This document shows positions 1 through 6,193 of a DNA stretch of 10,780 bases, piece by piece (the first letter of the stretch is position 1; each line of letters starts with the position of its first letter). The notes under the pieces are model-generated. The model was not told the origin of the DNA and ran no database searches. It worked only from the letters and a program-made list of their open reading frames with translations. The translations under genes and the position numbers were made by a program. This stretch comes from Burkholderiales bacterium (GTDB lineage Bacteria > Pseudomonadota > Gammaproteobacteria > Burkholderiales > Burkholderiaceae). The stretch lies in contig CANBUA010000159.1 in the NCBI GenBank assembly GCA_947372535.1, forward strand, positions 1 to 10,780, in the 5' to 3' direction.

Positions 1-659
1 TGGATGTCCGGGTGATAGGTCTGCCGCATGAATTCATACAGCGAGTGGCCAAGCCCCTGCCAGAGGTGCTCGGCCAGCGGCACATTGAAGGCCAGCAGCG
101 AATGTGCCAGGTTGTTCGCATAAGCCAGCAACACCCACTGCTCCTGCTCGCCCATCAACGGCTTGAAGCCGAGTGATTTGTAGATTTCGTTGAGCGGCTT
201 GCGCGCGGCCACCACCATGTACTGCGCCTGGGCGGCATGGCAATACAGGTAGAGCGCCTTGAAGAGCGCTAGACGCACTTGCCCGGCGCTGTAGCCGGCC
301 CTGACCGAGAAACGACAAACCTCCACCAGCAATTGCCCCTGCATGTGCGCAGGCAAGGTCGTGTAAGCCTGCAGCGGCAATGACCGATGGGTGTTGGTGT
401 GGATGCGCATGGTGCCCACCGTGACACCTGTCTTCTTGTCCTCGGCGATGAGGATGACGTTGCCCGCCGCGCGGTCATCTGGCTCGGGCTCGCGCAACTG
501 CTGGCCCAGCGCCGGGATGTGCCGCCCGTAGGCCAGGGCGCGAACTTCACAGACCCGGCTCAATTGGCTTTCCGTGCGCACCACCTTGACGGTGAACGGC
601 AACTTGTTGCCCACCAGGCTGGCCTGGACTTCTTGACATGCATCCAAGGGCGACTGCAT
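1..659 (-). CDS. FeeM/LuxI-like GNAT-fold N-acyltransferase (3' end cut by window edge)
   Basis: Read from the ATG at 659 the minus strand stays open for 219 codons to the left edge, so the C-terminus is missing. The start is supported by a good Shine-Dalgarno run (GGAGAAAGG, within 664-674). The visible protein has the layout of a GNAT-fold acyltransferase of the N-acyl amino acid synthase (FeeM) / acyl-homoserine-lactone synthase group. An Arg-rich segment VRALAYGRH lies at residues 39-47, a strand with VGTMRIH at 81-87, and the motif VEVCRFSV at 112-119 parallels the E-[IL]-S-R-F-A-V core of LuxI-type synthases. A typical GNAT ending, IYKSLGFKPL, is at 159-168. By family such enzymes transfer an acyl chain from acyl-ACP or acyl-CoA to an amine; the substrate here is unknown. 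It follows pyk on the same strand but has its own promoter-like region. A plain GNAT acetyltransferase is the main alternative. Confidence 0.72.
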   Translation of the reverse strand, partial: MQSPLDACQEVQASLVGNKLPFTVKVVRTESQLSRVCEVRALAYGRHIPALGQQLREPEPDDRAAGNVILIAEDKKTGVTVGTMRIHTNTHRSLPLQAYTTLPAHMQGQLLVEVCRFSVRAGYSAGQVRLALFKALYLYCHAAQAQYMVVAARKPLNEIYKSLGFKPLMGEQEQWVLLAYANNLAHSLLAFNVPLAEHLWQGLGHSLYEFMRQTYHPDI

Positions 660-663
660 ACAA

Positions 664-674
664 CCCCTTTCTCC
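664..674 (-). promoter_or_regulatory. Ribosome binding site of the FeeM-like gene
   Basis: The minus strand reads GGAGAAAGGGG here, four bases before the ATG at 659. It is one of the clearer Shine-Dalgarno sequences in the window and decides the start of the acyltransferase. A short dyad (CAGCTT-GA-AAGCTG, 674-687) sits directly upstream and could fold next to the site. Confidence 0.65.
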
Positions 675-701
675 AGCTTGAAAGCTGTGGTGTTTTCAAA
701 C

Positions 702-727
702 CATGATGCGAATTGTTTCGCATGATG
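702..727. promoter_or_regulatory. 26-bp near-perfect dyad, candidate operator of the FeeM-like gene
   Basis: Two 11-bp arms, CATGATGCGAA (702-712) and TTCGCATGATG (717-727), are inverted copies with a single mismatch, separated by TTGT. The inner seven bases per arm are perfect (ATGCGAA / TTCGCAT). The dyad overlaps the proposed -10 element of the minus-strand promoter at 725-752 and covers the expected transcription start, the usual place for a repressor operator. It is not a lux-box sequence. Which regulator would bind is unknown. Confidence 0.5.
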
Positions 728-752
728 AAATGATGGCACATCAGCGTGTCAA
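725..752 (-). promoter_or_regulatory. Candidate sigma-70 promoter of the FeeM-like gene
   Basis: On the minus strand a perfect -35 hexamer TTGACA (747-752) is followed after 16 bp by TTTCAT (725-730, four of six matches to TATAAT). It sits about 65 bp before the acyltransferase start and downstream of pyk, so the acyltransferase need not depend on pyk transcription. The -10 element is weak and the spacer one base short of ideal. Confidence 0.4.
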
Positions 753-784
753 GGGGAAGTCACCAAGGGGCCTTTATGGCTCTG

Positions 785-805
785 GGGCCCCTCGCATCGG
801 GGCCC
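785..805 (-). terminator. GC-only stem-loop after pyk, possible terminator
   Basis: GGGCCCC (785-791) and GGGGCCC (799-805) form a perfect 7-bp stem with a 7-base loop, starting 13 bases past the pyk stop on the minus strand. No T-tract follows in the pyk direction (four T precede it), so it is not a textbook intrinsic terminator. It may slow or end transcription with Rho, or protect the 3' end. Confidence 0.45.
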
Positions 806-817
806 GAAAATCCAAAG

Positions 818-2254
818 TCAAGCCTTCACTTCGCACACCTTCAACATGTTGGTGCCGCCGGGATAGCCCATGGGTTCGCCACAGGTGATCGCGTAGGTAT
901 CACCCGGCTTAAGCACGCCACGTGCCACCAGCAGCTTTTCGGCCTGGGCCAAGGCTTCATCACGGTCCATGACGTTGGCCACCAGAAGCGGGCTGACATT
1001 GCGGAAGAGCGCCATCTTGCTGAGCGATGTCGTCTGCGCGGTCAGCGCGAAGATGGGCACATGGATGCGGTGACGGCTCATCCACAGCGCGGTCGAGCCT
1101 GATTCGGTCAAGGCCACGATGGCCCGACAACCCAGGTGATAGGCGGTGAACAGCGCGCCCATGGCGATGGACTGGTCGATGCGCTCGAACTTCTTGTTGA
1201 TGAAATCGGCATCCAGAGAGACCTCTTCGGCGCGCTCGGCCTCGACGGCAATGGCCGCCATGTACTCCACCGTCTCCACAGGGAACTTGCCAGCGGCCGT
1301 TTCGGCGCTGAGCATCACCGCATCGGTGCCATCGAGCACCGCATTGGCCACGTCGGAGACCTCGGCGCGCGTGGGCACCGGGTTGAGGATCATGGACTCC
1401 ATCATCTGCGTGGCCGTGATCACGAACTTGTCCATCTCACGGGCCAGCTTGATCATGCGCTTTTGCAAGGCAGGCACCGTGGCGGCGCCCACCTCAACGG
1501 CCAGGTCGCCGCGCGCCACCATGATCCCGTCGGAAGCCCGCAAGATGCTTTCCAGGTTAGGGATGGCTTCCGTGCGTTCGATCTTGGCGATCAAGGCCGG
1601 GCGGTGCTTCCAGGGCTCGCCGGCCACATTGGCCAACTGGCGCGCCATCTCCATGTCCGTCGAATTCTTGGGGAAGGACACGGCGATGAAATCGCATTGG
1701 AAACTGGCGGCCGTCTTGATGTCCTCCATGTCCTTGGCGGTCAGCGCAGGGGCGGTCAGGCCGCCGCCCTGCTTGTTGATGCCCTTGTTGTTGGACAGCT
1801 CACCGCCCATTTTGACGATGGTGTTGACGGCCTCGCCCTTGACCGATTCGACCGTCAGCACGATCAGACCGTCGTTGAGCAGCAGCACGTCGCCAGCCCT
1901 CACATCACGCGGGAGTTCCTTGTAATCCAGGCCCACGCCGTTGATGTCGCCCGGCTCGGTGCGGCTGGCATCCAGCACGAAGGGCTGGCCGTTCTCCAGC
2001 AGGACCTTGCCTTCGCCGAACTTGCCCACGCGGATCTTCGGGCCTTGCAGATCGGCCATGACCGCCACGACCTTGCCGATCTTGGCAGCGATCTCACGCA
2101 CCAGCATGGCGCGGTCGATGTGGTCCTGCGCCTTGCCGTGCGAAAAATTCAACCGCACGACATCGACACCGGCGCGCAAAAGGCGCTCCAGCACTTCAGG
2201 CGAGGACGAGGCAGGGCCAAGGGTGGCAACGATCTTGGTGGCTCTGGGCAGCAT
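818..2254 (-). CDS. pyk: Pyruvate kinase
   Basis: Converts phosphoenolpyruvate and ADP to pyruvate and ATP, the last step of glycolysis, in the cytosol. The 478-residue product is full length for bacterial pyruvate kinases. It opens with RATKIVATLGPASS (4-17) and VRLNFSHG (33-40), followed by DLQGPKIRVG (68-77), where the B domain begins. The active-site signature is IAKIERTEA at 222-230 with the catalytic lysine K224 and metal ligands E226 and D250 (MVARGDL). ITATQMMESM (279-288) and the run from PTRAEVSD to LSAETAAGKFP (294-325) complete the barrel. The C-terminal allosteric domain is intact (ALTESGSTA, 381-389). The ATG at 2254 gives the normal N-terminus although no strong ribosome binding site precedes it. 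In many Burkholderiales pyk lies next to pgk; here a plus-strand gene block separates them. Confidence 0.97.
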   Translation of the reverse strand: MLPRATKIVATLGPASSSPEVLERLLRAGVDVVRLNFSHGKAQDHIDRAMLVREIAAKIGKVVAVMADLQGPKIRVGKFGEGKVLLENGQPFVLDASRTEPGDINGVGLDYKELPRDVRAGDVLLLNDGLIVLTVESVKGEAVNTIVKMGGELSNNKGINKQGGGLTAPALTAKDMEDIKTAASFQCDFIAVSFPKNSTDMEMARQLANVAGEPWKHRPALIAKIERTEAIPNLESILRASDGIMVARGDLAVEVGAATVPALQKRMIKLAREMDKFVITATQMMESMILNPVPTRAEVSDVANAVLDGTDAVMLSAETAAGKFPVETVEYMAAIAVEAERAEEVSLDADFINKKFERIDQSIAMGALFTAYHLGCRAIVALTESGSTALWMSRHRIHVPIFALTAQTTSLSKMALFRNVSPLLVANVMDRDEALAQAEKLLVARGVLKPGDTYAITCGEPMGYPGGTNMLKVCEVKA

Positions 2255-2285
2255 GGTTTGAAGTGATGAGTGACGCTTTGGCCGA

Positions 2286-2352
2286 TGCCGCCAGTTTCAC
2301 ATCAAAAAACAGGTCGCGTGCCTGTGACTTGCCACACGTTTGCCGCCAGTTT
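2286..2352. repeat. 12-bp exact direct repeat upstream of pyk
   Basis: TGCCGCCAGTTT occurs at 2286-2297 and again at 2341-2352, 55 bp apart start to start, both between pyk and the PaaX-like gene. The placement, 30 to 100 bp upstream of pyk, suits two binding sites for one regulator. The GCCGCC core is common in GC-rich DNA but the full 12 bases are not. Confidence 0.5.
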
Positions 2353-2379
2353 GTCCCATCGAACCCACGCGACTGCGTG

Positions 2380-2410
2380 TTGACAACGACCGGGCCACAC
2401 TCATTACAAT
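2380..2410 (+). promoter_or_regulatory. Candidate sigma-70 promoter of the PaaX-like operon
   Basis: A perfect -35 element TTGACA (2380-2385) and a five-of-six -10 element TACAAT (2405-2410) are separated by 19 bp, two bases more than optimal. Transcription would begin near 2417, leaving a leader of about 45 bases before the ATG at 2463. The long spacer is often seen at promoters under regulator control. Confidence 0.5.
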
Positions 2411-2440
2411 CAACCAACGCGGCACACCACTTTTGTAATG
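2402..2440. promoter_or_regulatory. 8-bp inverted repeat over the -10 box, candidate autoregulatory operator
   Basis: CATTACAA (2402-2409) and TTGTAATG (2433-2440) are perfect inverted copies, 31 bp apart centre to centre, close to three helical turns. The left arm coincides with the -10 box of the proposed promoter, so a bound dimer would block it. PaaX-type repressors are commonly autoregulated, which makes the adjacent gene's product the first candidate. A second inverted pair, GCGGCA (2419-2424) and TGCCGC (2439-2444), overlaps it. Confidence 0.45.
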
Positions 2441-2462
2441 CCGCCAAACCAGCAGTACCACC

Positions 2463-3281
2463 ATGCGCCCCAGCTTGTCTTCCGCCCCCACCGCCAAGGC
2501 CTTGATCCAGACCTTGTTGCTCGCCGCAGAGGGAGAAGCCTACCCCTCGCGCCAATTGGTTGCCGCCGGCGCCCTGTTCGGCGTCAGCGAAAACAACATC
2601 CGCGTGGCCCTGGTACGTCTGCAATCCGAAGGCCTGGCCGAAGCCGCAGGGCGCGGCAGCTACAGGCTGGGCCAGGCGGCCAGCTCGCTGGGTCAAGCGA
2701 TATCGGCCTGGCGCGAGGTCGAGTCCCAGGTCTGCGATTGGCAAGGCCACTACATCGGCGTGCACGTGGGCGGCCTGGGCCGCAGCGATCGCAGCGCCCT
2801 GGCCCGCCGTCAGCGCGCCCTGCACATGGTCGGACTGCGAGAGGTCGACAAGGGCCTGTTCGTGCGGCCCGACAACCTCAAAGGTGGCGTCGAACAATGC
2901 CGCGAGCGGCTTTACGCCCTGGGCTTGGACCGCGAGACCTGGGTCTTTTCCCTGCGCGAGCCCTGTGAGGACCTGAGCCGCCGGCTCGAACGCCTGTGGG
3001 ACGTGCAGACCTTGAGCCAGAGCTACCGCGACACCCACGCGCGCTTGTCCCAATGGTTGACGCATCAAGAGAGCCTCTCGCCCGACCAGGCGGCCCGCGA
3101 GGCCTACCTGATCGACCGCCCCGCCGTGCGCCAAGTGGTATGGGATCCGCTGCTGCCGCAGGAATGGGTGGACGGCGCGGCCCGCTCCGCGATGTTTGCC
3201 ACGGTCCGCGACTTCGATGCCGCCGGGCGCTCCATCTGGTGGCGCTTTTTCCAGTTCAGCGAACAAGCCGTGCCGGCGTGA
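2463..3281 (+). CDS. PaaX-family transcriptional regulator
   Basis: A 272-residue cytosolic DNA-binding regulator. Residues 11-70 form a winged helix-turn-helix (LVAAGALFGVSENNIRVAL at 32-50, wing near GRGSYRLG at 63-70), as in the N-terminal PaaX domain. The middle part (175-200, RLERLWDVQTLSQSY region) and the C-terminal part (YLIDRPAVRQVVWDPLLPQEW, 215-235) match the PaaX effector portion. Length is somewhat below E. coli PaaX. Classical PaaX represses phenylacetate catabolism and responds to phenylacetyl-CoA, but no phenylacetate genes occur in this window, so the ligand here is probably different, perhaps another acyl-CoA (inference). Its stop codon overlaps the hydrolase start by one base (TGATG), implying translational coupling. 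No clear ribosome binding site precedes the ATG. Confidence 0.82.
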   Translation: MRPSLSSAPTAKALIQTLLLAAEGEAYPSRQLVAAGALFGVSENNIRVALVRLQSEGLAEAAGRGSYRLGQAASSLGQAISAWREVESQVCDWQGHYIGVHVGGLGRSDRSALARRQRALHMVGLREVDKGLFVRPDNLKGGVEQCRERLYALGLDRETWVFSLREPCEDLSRRLERLWDVQTLSQSYRDTHARLSQWLTHQESLSPDQAAREAYLIDRPAVRQVVWDPLLPQEWVDGAARSAMFATVRDFDAAGRSIWWRFFQFSEQAVPA

Positions 3282-4114
3282 TGGTGTCCATGCAGATGCC
3301 CACAGCCGCCGTGCCCACCCTCGTGTTCTCCCATGCCAATAGCTTTCCGGCCAGCACCTACGAGGTGTTGTTCGAACGCTGGCGCGCCGCCGGCTTCGAG
3401 GTCAAGGCGGTCGAAAAATTCGGCCACGATGGCCGCTACCCCGTCACGCGTGATTGGCCTCACCTGGTCGAACACCTCCACCACTTCATCCGCGACGAGG
3501 TCAAAGGCCCGGCCTACCTGGTCGGCCATTCCCTGGGCGGCTACCTGAGCATGATGGTCGCCAGCCGGCATCCTCAGTGGGTGCAAGGCGTGGTGGTGCT
3601 GGACTCGCCCCTGCTGCATGGCGTACGTGGCTTGTCCGTCGGGCTGGCCAAGGCCCTGGGGCAGATGCAGCGCATCATGCCCTCGCGGGTGGCGGCCAGC
3701 CGCTGCCACCAGTGGGCCAGCCGCCTGGAGGCTCATGCCCATTTCGACAGCAAACCCAAGTTCGCCGCCTTCCACCCACGGGTGCTCAAGGCCTACCTGC
3801 ACCATGGCATCACCGATGCCTCGCCCAATGGCACGGCCACCTTGTCTTTTGACCGGCAGATCGAGGCCGACATCTACAACACCATGCCTCATCGGCTGAT
3901 CCAGGAGTTCCGCCACCACCCGCCGCGTTGCCCCATGGCCTTCATCGCCGGCCAGCATTCGCGTGAACTGCGGTCGGTCGGGCTGGCTGGCACACGCCGC
4001 GTGTTTGGCGCCCGACTGTCCTGGATCCCCGGCACGCACCTCTACCCTTTCGAGCATCCCGAAGAAACCGCCGACGAAGTCCTCAAATGGCTGCAACAAT
4101 TTGCCCATGCATGA
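3281..4114 (+). CDS. Alpha/beta-fold hydrolase
   Basis: A 277-residue predicted cytosolic hydrolase with no signal peptide. The start ATG at 3281 shares its A with the TGA of the PaaX-like gene, and no other start fits as well. The oxyanion strand is TLVFSHANSFPAS (13-25), where the usual HG is replaced by HA. The nucleophile elbow is GHSLGG at 82-87 with serine S84. The cap region spans about 112-205. The catalytic histidine is probably H253 in GTHLYPFEHP. The usual acid after strand 7 is not obvious: the segment there reads FIAGQHSRE (221-229). D108 in VVLDSP, after strand 6, could take its place. The substrate is unknown; esters or thioesters are family possibilities. Its 3' end overlaps the AraC-type gene by eight bases, which supports an operon. 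Confidence 0.85.
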   Translation: MVSMQMPTAAVPTLVFSHANSFPASTYEVLFERWRAAGFEVKAVEKFGHDGRYPVTRDWPHLVEHLHHFIRDEVKGPAYLVGHSLGGYLSMMVASRHPQWVQGVVVLDSPLLHGVRGLSVGLAKALGQMQRIMPSRVAASRCHQWASRLEAHAHFDSKPKFAAFHPRVLKAYLHHGITDASPNGTATLSFDRQIEADIYNTMPHRLIQEFRHHPPRCPMAFIAGQHSRELRSVGLAGTRRVFGARLSWIPGTHLYPFEHPEETADEVLKWLQQFAHA

Positions 4115-5189
4115 CTTGGCGCTCGATGACCCGATTCCTTTTGTCACCGTCACGAACTGGGTGAGGTCGGCCGCGCGCTGCAGCTTCAACATCGAGCCCC
4201 TGTTCCGCGATGCCGGCGTGGACTTGAGCCGACTGCACCCATCTGAGGCGACCATCACCGTCGATGCCATGCGCCGCGTGATGGAAGGCTGTGTCGAGCA
4301 GACGCGCCTTCATGCACCGCAGTTGCACTTCCCGCAGATCCTGGGTGAGACCTTCGCGTTTGACTACCTCTCAGACATCGAAACCTTCATCACCACCAGC
4401 CCCACCTTGCGCGATGCCGCACCGGTCTTGGAATGGCTGCCCCGCCTGATCAATCCCTTCATGAGCCTGAGCCTGCAAGAACATGGTCACCAGGCGCGCC
4501 TGAGCGTGGCGTTCACCCACGCTGGCCACACCGCGGATGCCAGCTGGCATTTCGCCGAATCTGTCATGGCCACCTTTTGCAAAGTAGCCCGGCTGCTGCT
4601 GGGGCCGGACATCGTCGAAGGCGAGATCACCTTTCAGCACGAGCGGTTGGCACACACGCCGGATTGGGCCAATGCGCTGGGCGTGCCCATGCGCTACGGT
4701 GGCGACGTCAACGCGCTCTGGTTCGAGCGCCGGCTGCTGGACCGCCCGCTGCAGGGCGCTTTGCCCTCCCTGCACGAAACCGCGGGGCAACGCGTCAATG
4801 CGCAATTGGCCAAAGGCGCTCAGCACCTTCCCGCCAGCATGTCATCATCCACTCAACATGACAGCGCTTTGAGCACGCGCGTGGCCGGGTTGCTCCACCA
4901 GCGCCCCGAGCTCCTGGCCCAAGGCATCGACGGCGTGGCGCTCGCCCTGGCCCTGCACCCACGCACCATGCAGCGCCGCCTGCGTGAAGAAGGTCAGGCG
5001 CTGTCAAACATCGTCGATCAGGTTCGCCGCCATTTGGCCGAAAACTGGTTACAGGATGCGGCCTTGAGCATTGAAGACATCAGCGCCCGCCTGGGCTTTT
5101 CCGACCGGCGCAGCTTCACCCAAGCCTTCAGCCGATGGACCGGCCAATCACCCAGCCAGCATCGACGCGAGGGAAAGCCCTCAGGCTGA
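4107..5189 (+). CDS. AraC-family regulator with VirS/OruR-type ligand-binding domain
   Basis: A 360-residue regulator. The N-terminal 200 residues resemble the arabinose-binding-like domain PF12625 found in VirS, OruR and relatives, with FVTVTNWVRSA at 12-22 and a central FDYLSDIETFITTSPTLRDA (85-104). The C-terminal 90 residues hold the AraC double helix-turn-helix: GVALALALHPRTMQRRLREEG (276-296, quoted in part as the first helix pair) and IEDISARLGFSDRRSFTQAF (322-341), ending with the typical RWTGQSPSQHRR. The ATG at 4107 lies inside the hydrolase 3' end (8-bp overlap) and gives the family's normal N-terminus. Members often activate adjacent lipid or steroid-like catabolic genes; the known mycobacterial example VirS controls the mymA operon, which includes a lipase. 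Here the likely targets are the neighbouring genes (inference). Confidence 0.85.
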   Translation: MHDLALDDPIPFVTVTNWVRSAARCSFNIEPLFRDAGVDLSRLHPSEATITVDAMRRVMEGCVEQTRLHAPQLHFPQILGETFAFDYLSDIETFITTSPTLRDAAPVLEWLPRLINPFMSLSLQEHGHQARLSVAFTHAGHTADASWHFAESVMATFCKVARLLLGPDIVEGEITFQHERLAHTPDWANALGVPMRYGGDVNALWFERRLLDRPLQGALPSLHETAGQRVNAQLAKGAQHLPASMSSSTQHDSALSTRVAGLLHQRPELLAQGIDGVALALALHPRTMQRRLREEGQALSNIVDQVRRHLAENWLQDAALSIEDISARLGFSDRRSFTQAFSRWTGQSPSQHRREGKPSG

Positions 5190-5262
5190 CTGTCGCCAAA
5201 ACTTCCCACGGTGTCGCGCGGCCGCATTGTTCGCGCGTTGCCCCACGCCTACAGTGAGCCTC
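5190..5262 (+). promoter_or_regulatory. Gap before first PF10118 gene, weak internal promoter possible
   Basis: The 73-bp gap has TTGTTC (5227-5232) and TACAGT (5250-5255) with an ideal 17-bp spacer, but only three and four matches to consensus. Transcription would start almost at the ATG. CGCGCG at 5215-5220 and 5232-5237 can pair. Activation by the upstream AraC-type regulator could compensate for the weak -35 element. Readthrough from the operon is equally possible. Confidence 0.3.
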
Positions 5263-6150
5263 ATGAACTACCACCACGCTGGCGCCCCAGACATCGTTCC
5301 CCGCGACAAGCTCGATTTCGGGCTGGACGGCGACATCGCCCGCCACTGGCTGGACGGCGATGTGTTCAAGACACGCATGTTCGACGCCCTGTCCACCCTC
5401 TTTCCGGTCGGCGAGCGCTTTTTCATCACCTGCGTGCGCGATTTCAAGGACCAGATCACCGACCCCGACCTGCTTGAGCAGATCCGCGACTTCACCCGCC
5501 AGGAAGGCCAGCACGGCCTGCTGCACTCGCGCTACAACGACCGGCTGACGGCGCAAGGCATCGGCGTCCCCTACATCCTCAAAAGCCAGGAGCGCCGCCT
5601 CTTCGGCCTGATCCGCGGCCATGCCTCGGCCACGTTCGCACTGGGCATCACCGCCGCAGCCGAGCACGTCACCTCGGTCATGGCCGATGCGTTTGTCGAA
5701 CGCCCCGAGATCCTGGCGAAGGCCGACGAGCGCATCCGCGCCCTCTATGTCTGGCACGCCATGGAAGAGATGGAGCACAAGTCGGTCGCCTACGACGTGC
5801 TCACCGATGTCGCCAAGGCCAGCTACCTGACCCGCGTGCTCACCATGATGCTGGTGACGGTCCTCTTCCCCTTCCACGTCGCCAAGATCATGAACCACAT
5901 GTTCCGAGTCGATGGCTTCAGTCGCTGGGGCCGCATCAAACTCTGGCGCCGTGGCCTGTGGTGGCTGCTCAAACCGGGCGGCCTGGTTTTGCCGTTGGTG
6001 CCGCGCATGCTCGGGTACTACCGACCAGGTTTTCATCCCTGGCAACACCCTGTCGTTCCCAGCTACCCTCATTGGCTGCGCTTGATGGGCCAGTTCTCGC
6101 CCGTCGAAGCCACCAACCGGCTGGTCGCGCAACTCTCGCGTCAAGCCTGA
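5263..6150 (+). CDS. PF10118-type 'metal-dependent hydrolase', diiron-like, copy 1
   Basis: A 295-residue protein of the uncharacterised COG3687/PF10118 family, annotated elsewhere as predicted metal-dependent hydrolase. The pattern of acidic and histidine residues suggests a ferritin-like four-helix bundle: E51 (VGERFF), E81-x-x-H84 (RQEGQH), E134 (AAAEH) and E169-x-x-H172 (WHAMEEMEH). Glu, ExxH, Glu, ExxH is the ligand set of diiron carboxylate oxidases, so a redox rather than hydrolytic activity is possible (inference). A hydrophobic stretch at about 188-210 (LTMMLVTVLFPF) could bind a membrane or lipid. The C-terminal part carries the shared motif RPGFHPW (254-260). The start at 5263 matches the paralogue's N-terminus after a short extra leader. 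The gene is aligned almost without gaps with the next one, showing tandem duplication. Confidence 0.85.
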   Translation: MNYHHAGAPDIVPRDKLDFGLDGDIARHWLDGDVFKTRMFDALSTLFPVGERFFITCVRDFKDQITDPDLLEQIRDFTRQEGQHGLLHSRYNDRLTAQGIGVPYILKSQERRLFGLIRGHASATFALGITAAAEHVTSVMADAFVERPEILAKADERIRALYVWHAMEEMEHKSVAYDVLTDVAKASYLTRVLTMMLVTVLFPFHVAKIMNHMFRVDGFSRWGRIKLWRRGLWWLLKPGGLVLPLVPRMLGYYRPGFHPWQHPVVPSYPHWLRLMGQFSPVEATNRLVAQLSRQA

Positions 6151-6183
6151 GCACGCAGGCAACGCCAAGCCCCATCGCCCACC

Positions 6184-6187
6184 AGGA
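6184..6187 (+). promoter_or_regulatory. Ribosome binding site of PF10118 copy 2
   Basis: AGGA six bases before the ATG at 6194 is a good Shine-Dalgarno match and fixes the start. The 43-bp gap to the previous gene has no convincing promoter, consistent with cotranscription. Confidence 0.55.
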
Positions 6188-6193
6188 ATCCCC

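Larger units (their letters stand above)
2255..2462. promoter_or_regulatory. Divergent pyk / paaX-like intergenic region
   Basis: This 208-bp non-coding stretch separates the pyk start (minus) from the PaaX-like start (plus). It carries a plus-strand promoter candidate (2380-2410), an 8-bp inverted repeat (2402-2440) and a 12-bp exact direct repeat (2286-2297 and 2341-2352). The core TGCCGCCA occurs a third time at 2439-2446. No clear -10 box was found for pyk on the minus strand. It is noticeably less GC-rich than the flanking genes. Confidence 0.6.

Noticed and set aside
34..741. Short open frames on both strands at the left end
   Set aside because: They are out-of-frame readings of one continuous minus-strand frame (1-659) which encodes a coherent GNAT-type protein.
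1136..2266. Long plus-strand open frame of 376 codons opposite pyk
   Set aside because: It is the antisense shadow of pyruvate kinase, rich in His, Gly, Arg and Leu with no recognisable domain; long antisense frames are expected in GC-rich genes.
2996..3280. Upstream extension of the hydrolase within the PaaX-like gene
   Set aside because: The extension is an out-of-frame reading of the PaaX C-terminus; the overlapping TGATG start at 3281 is natural.
3963..4106. Upstream extension of the AraC-type regulator
   Set aside because: These codons are the hydrolase C-terminus in another frame; the family N-terminus begins at 4107.
2196..4270. Two minus-strand open frames (356 and 388 codons) opposite the PaaX-like and hydrolase genes
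   Set aside because: Both are antisense to well-supported genes and show no domain features; the first also overlaps the start of pyk.
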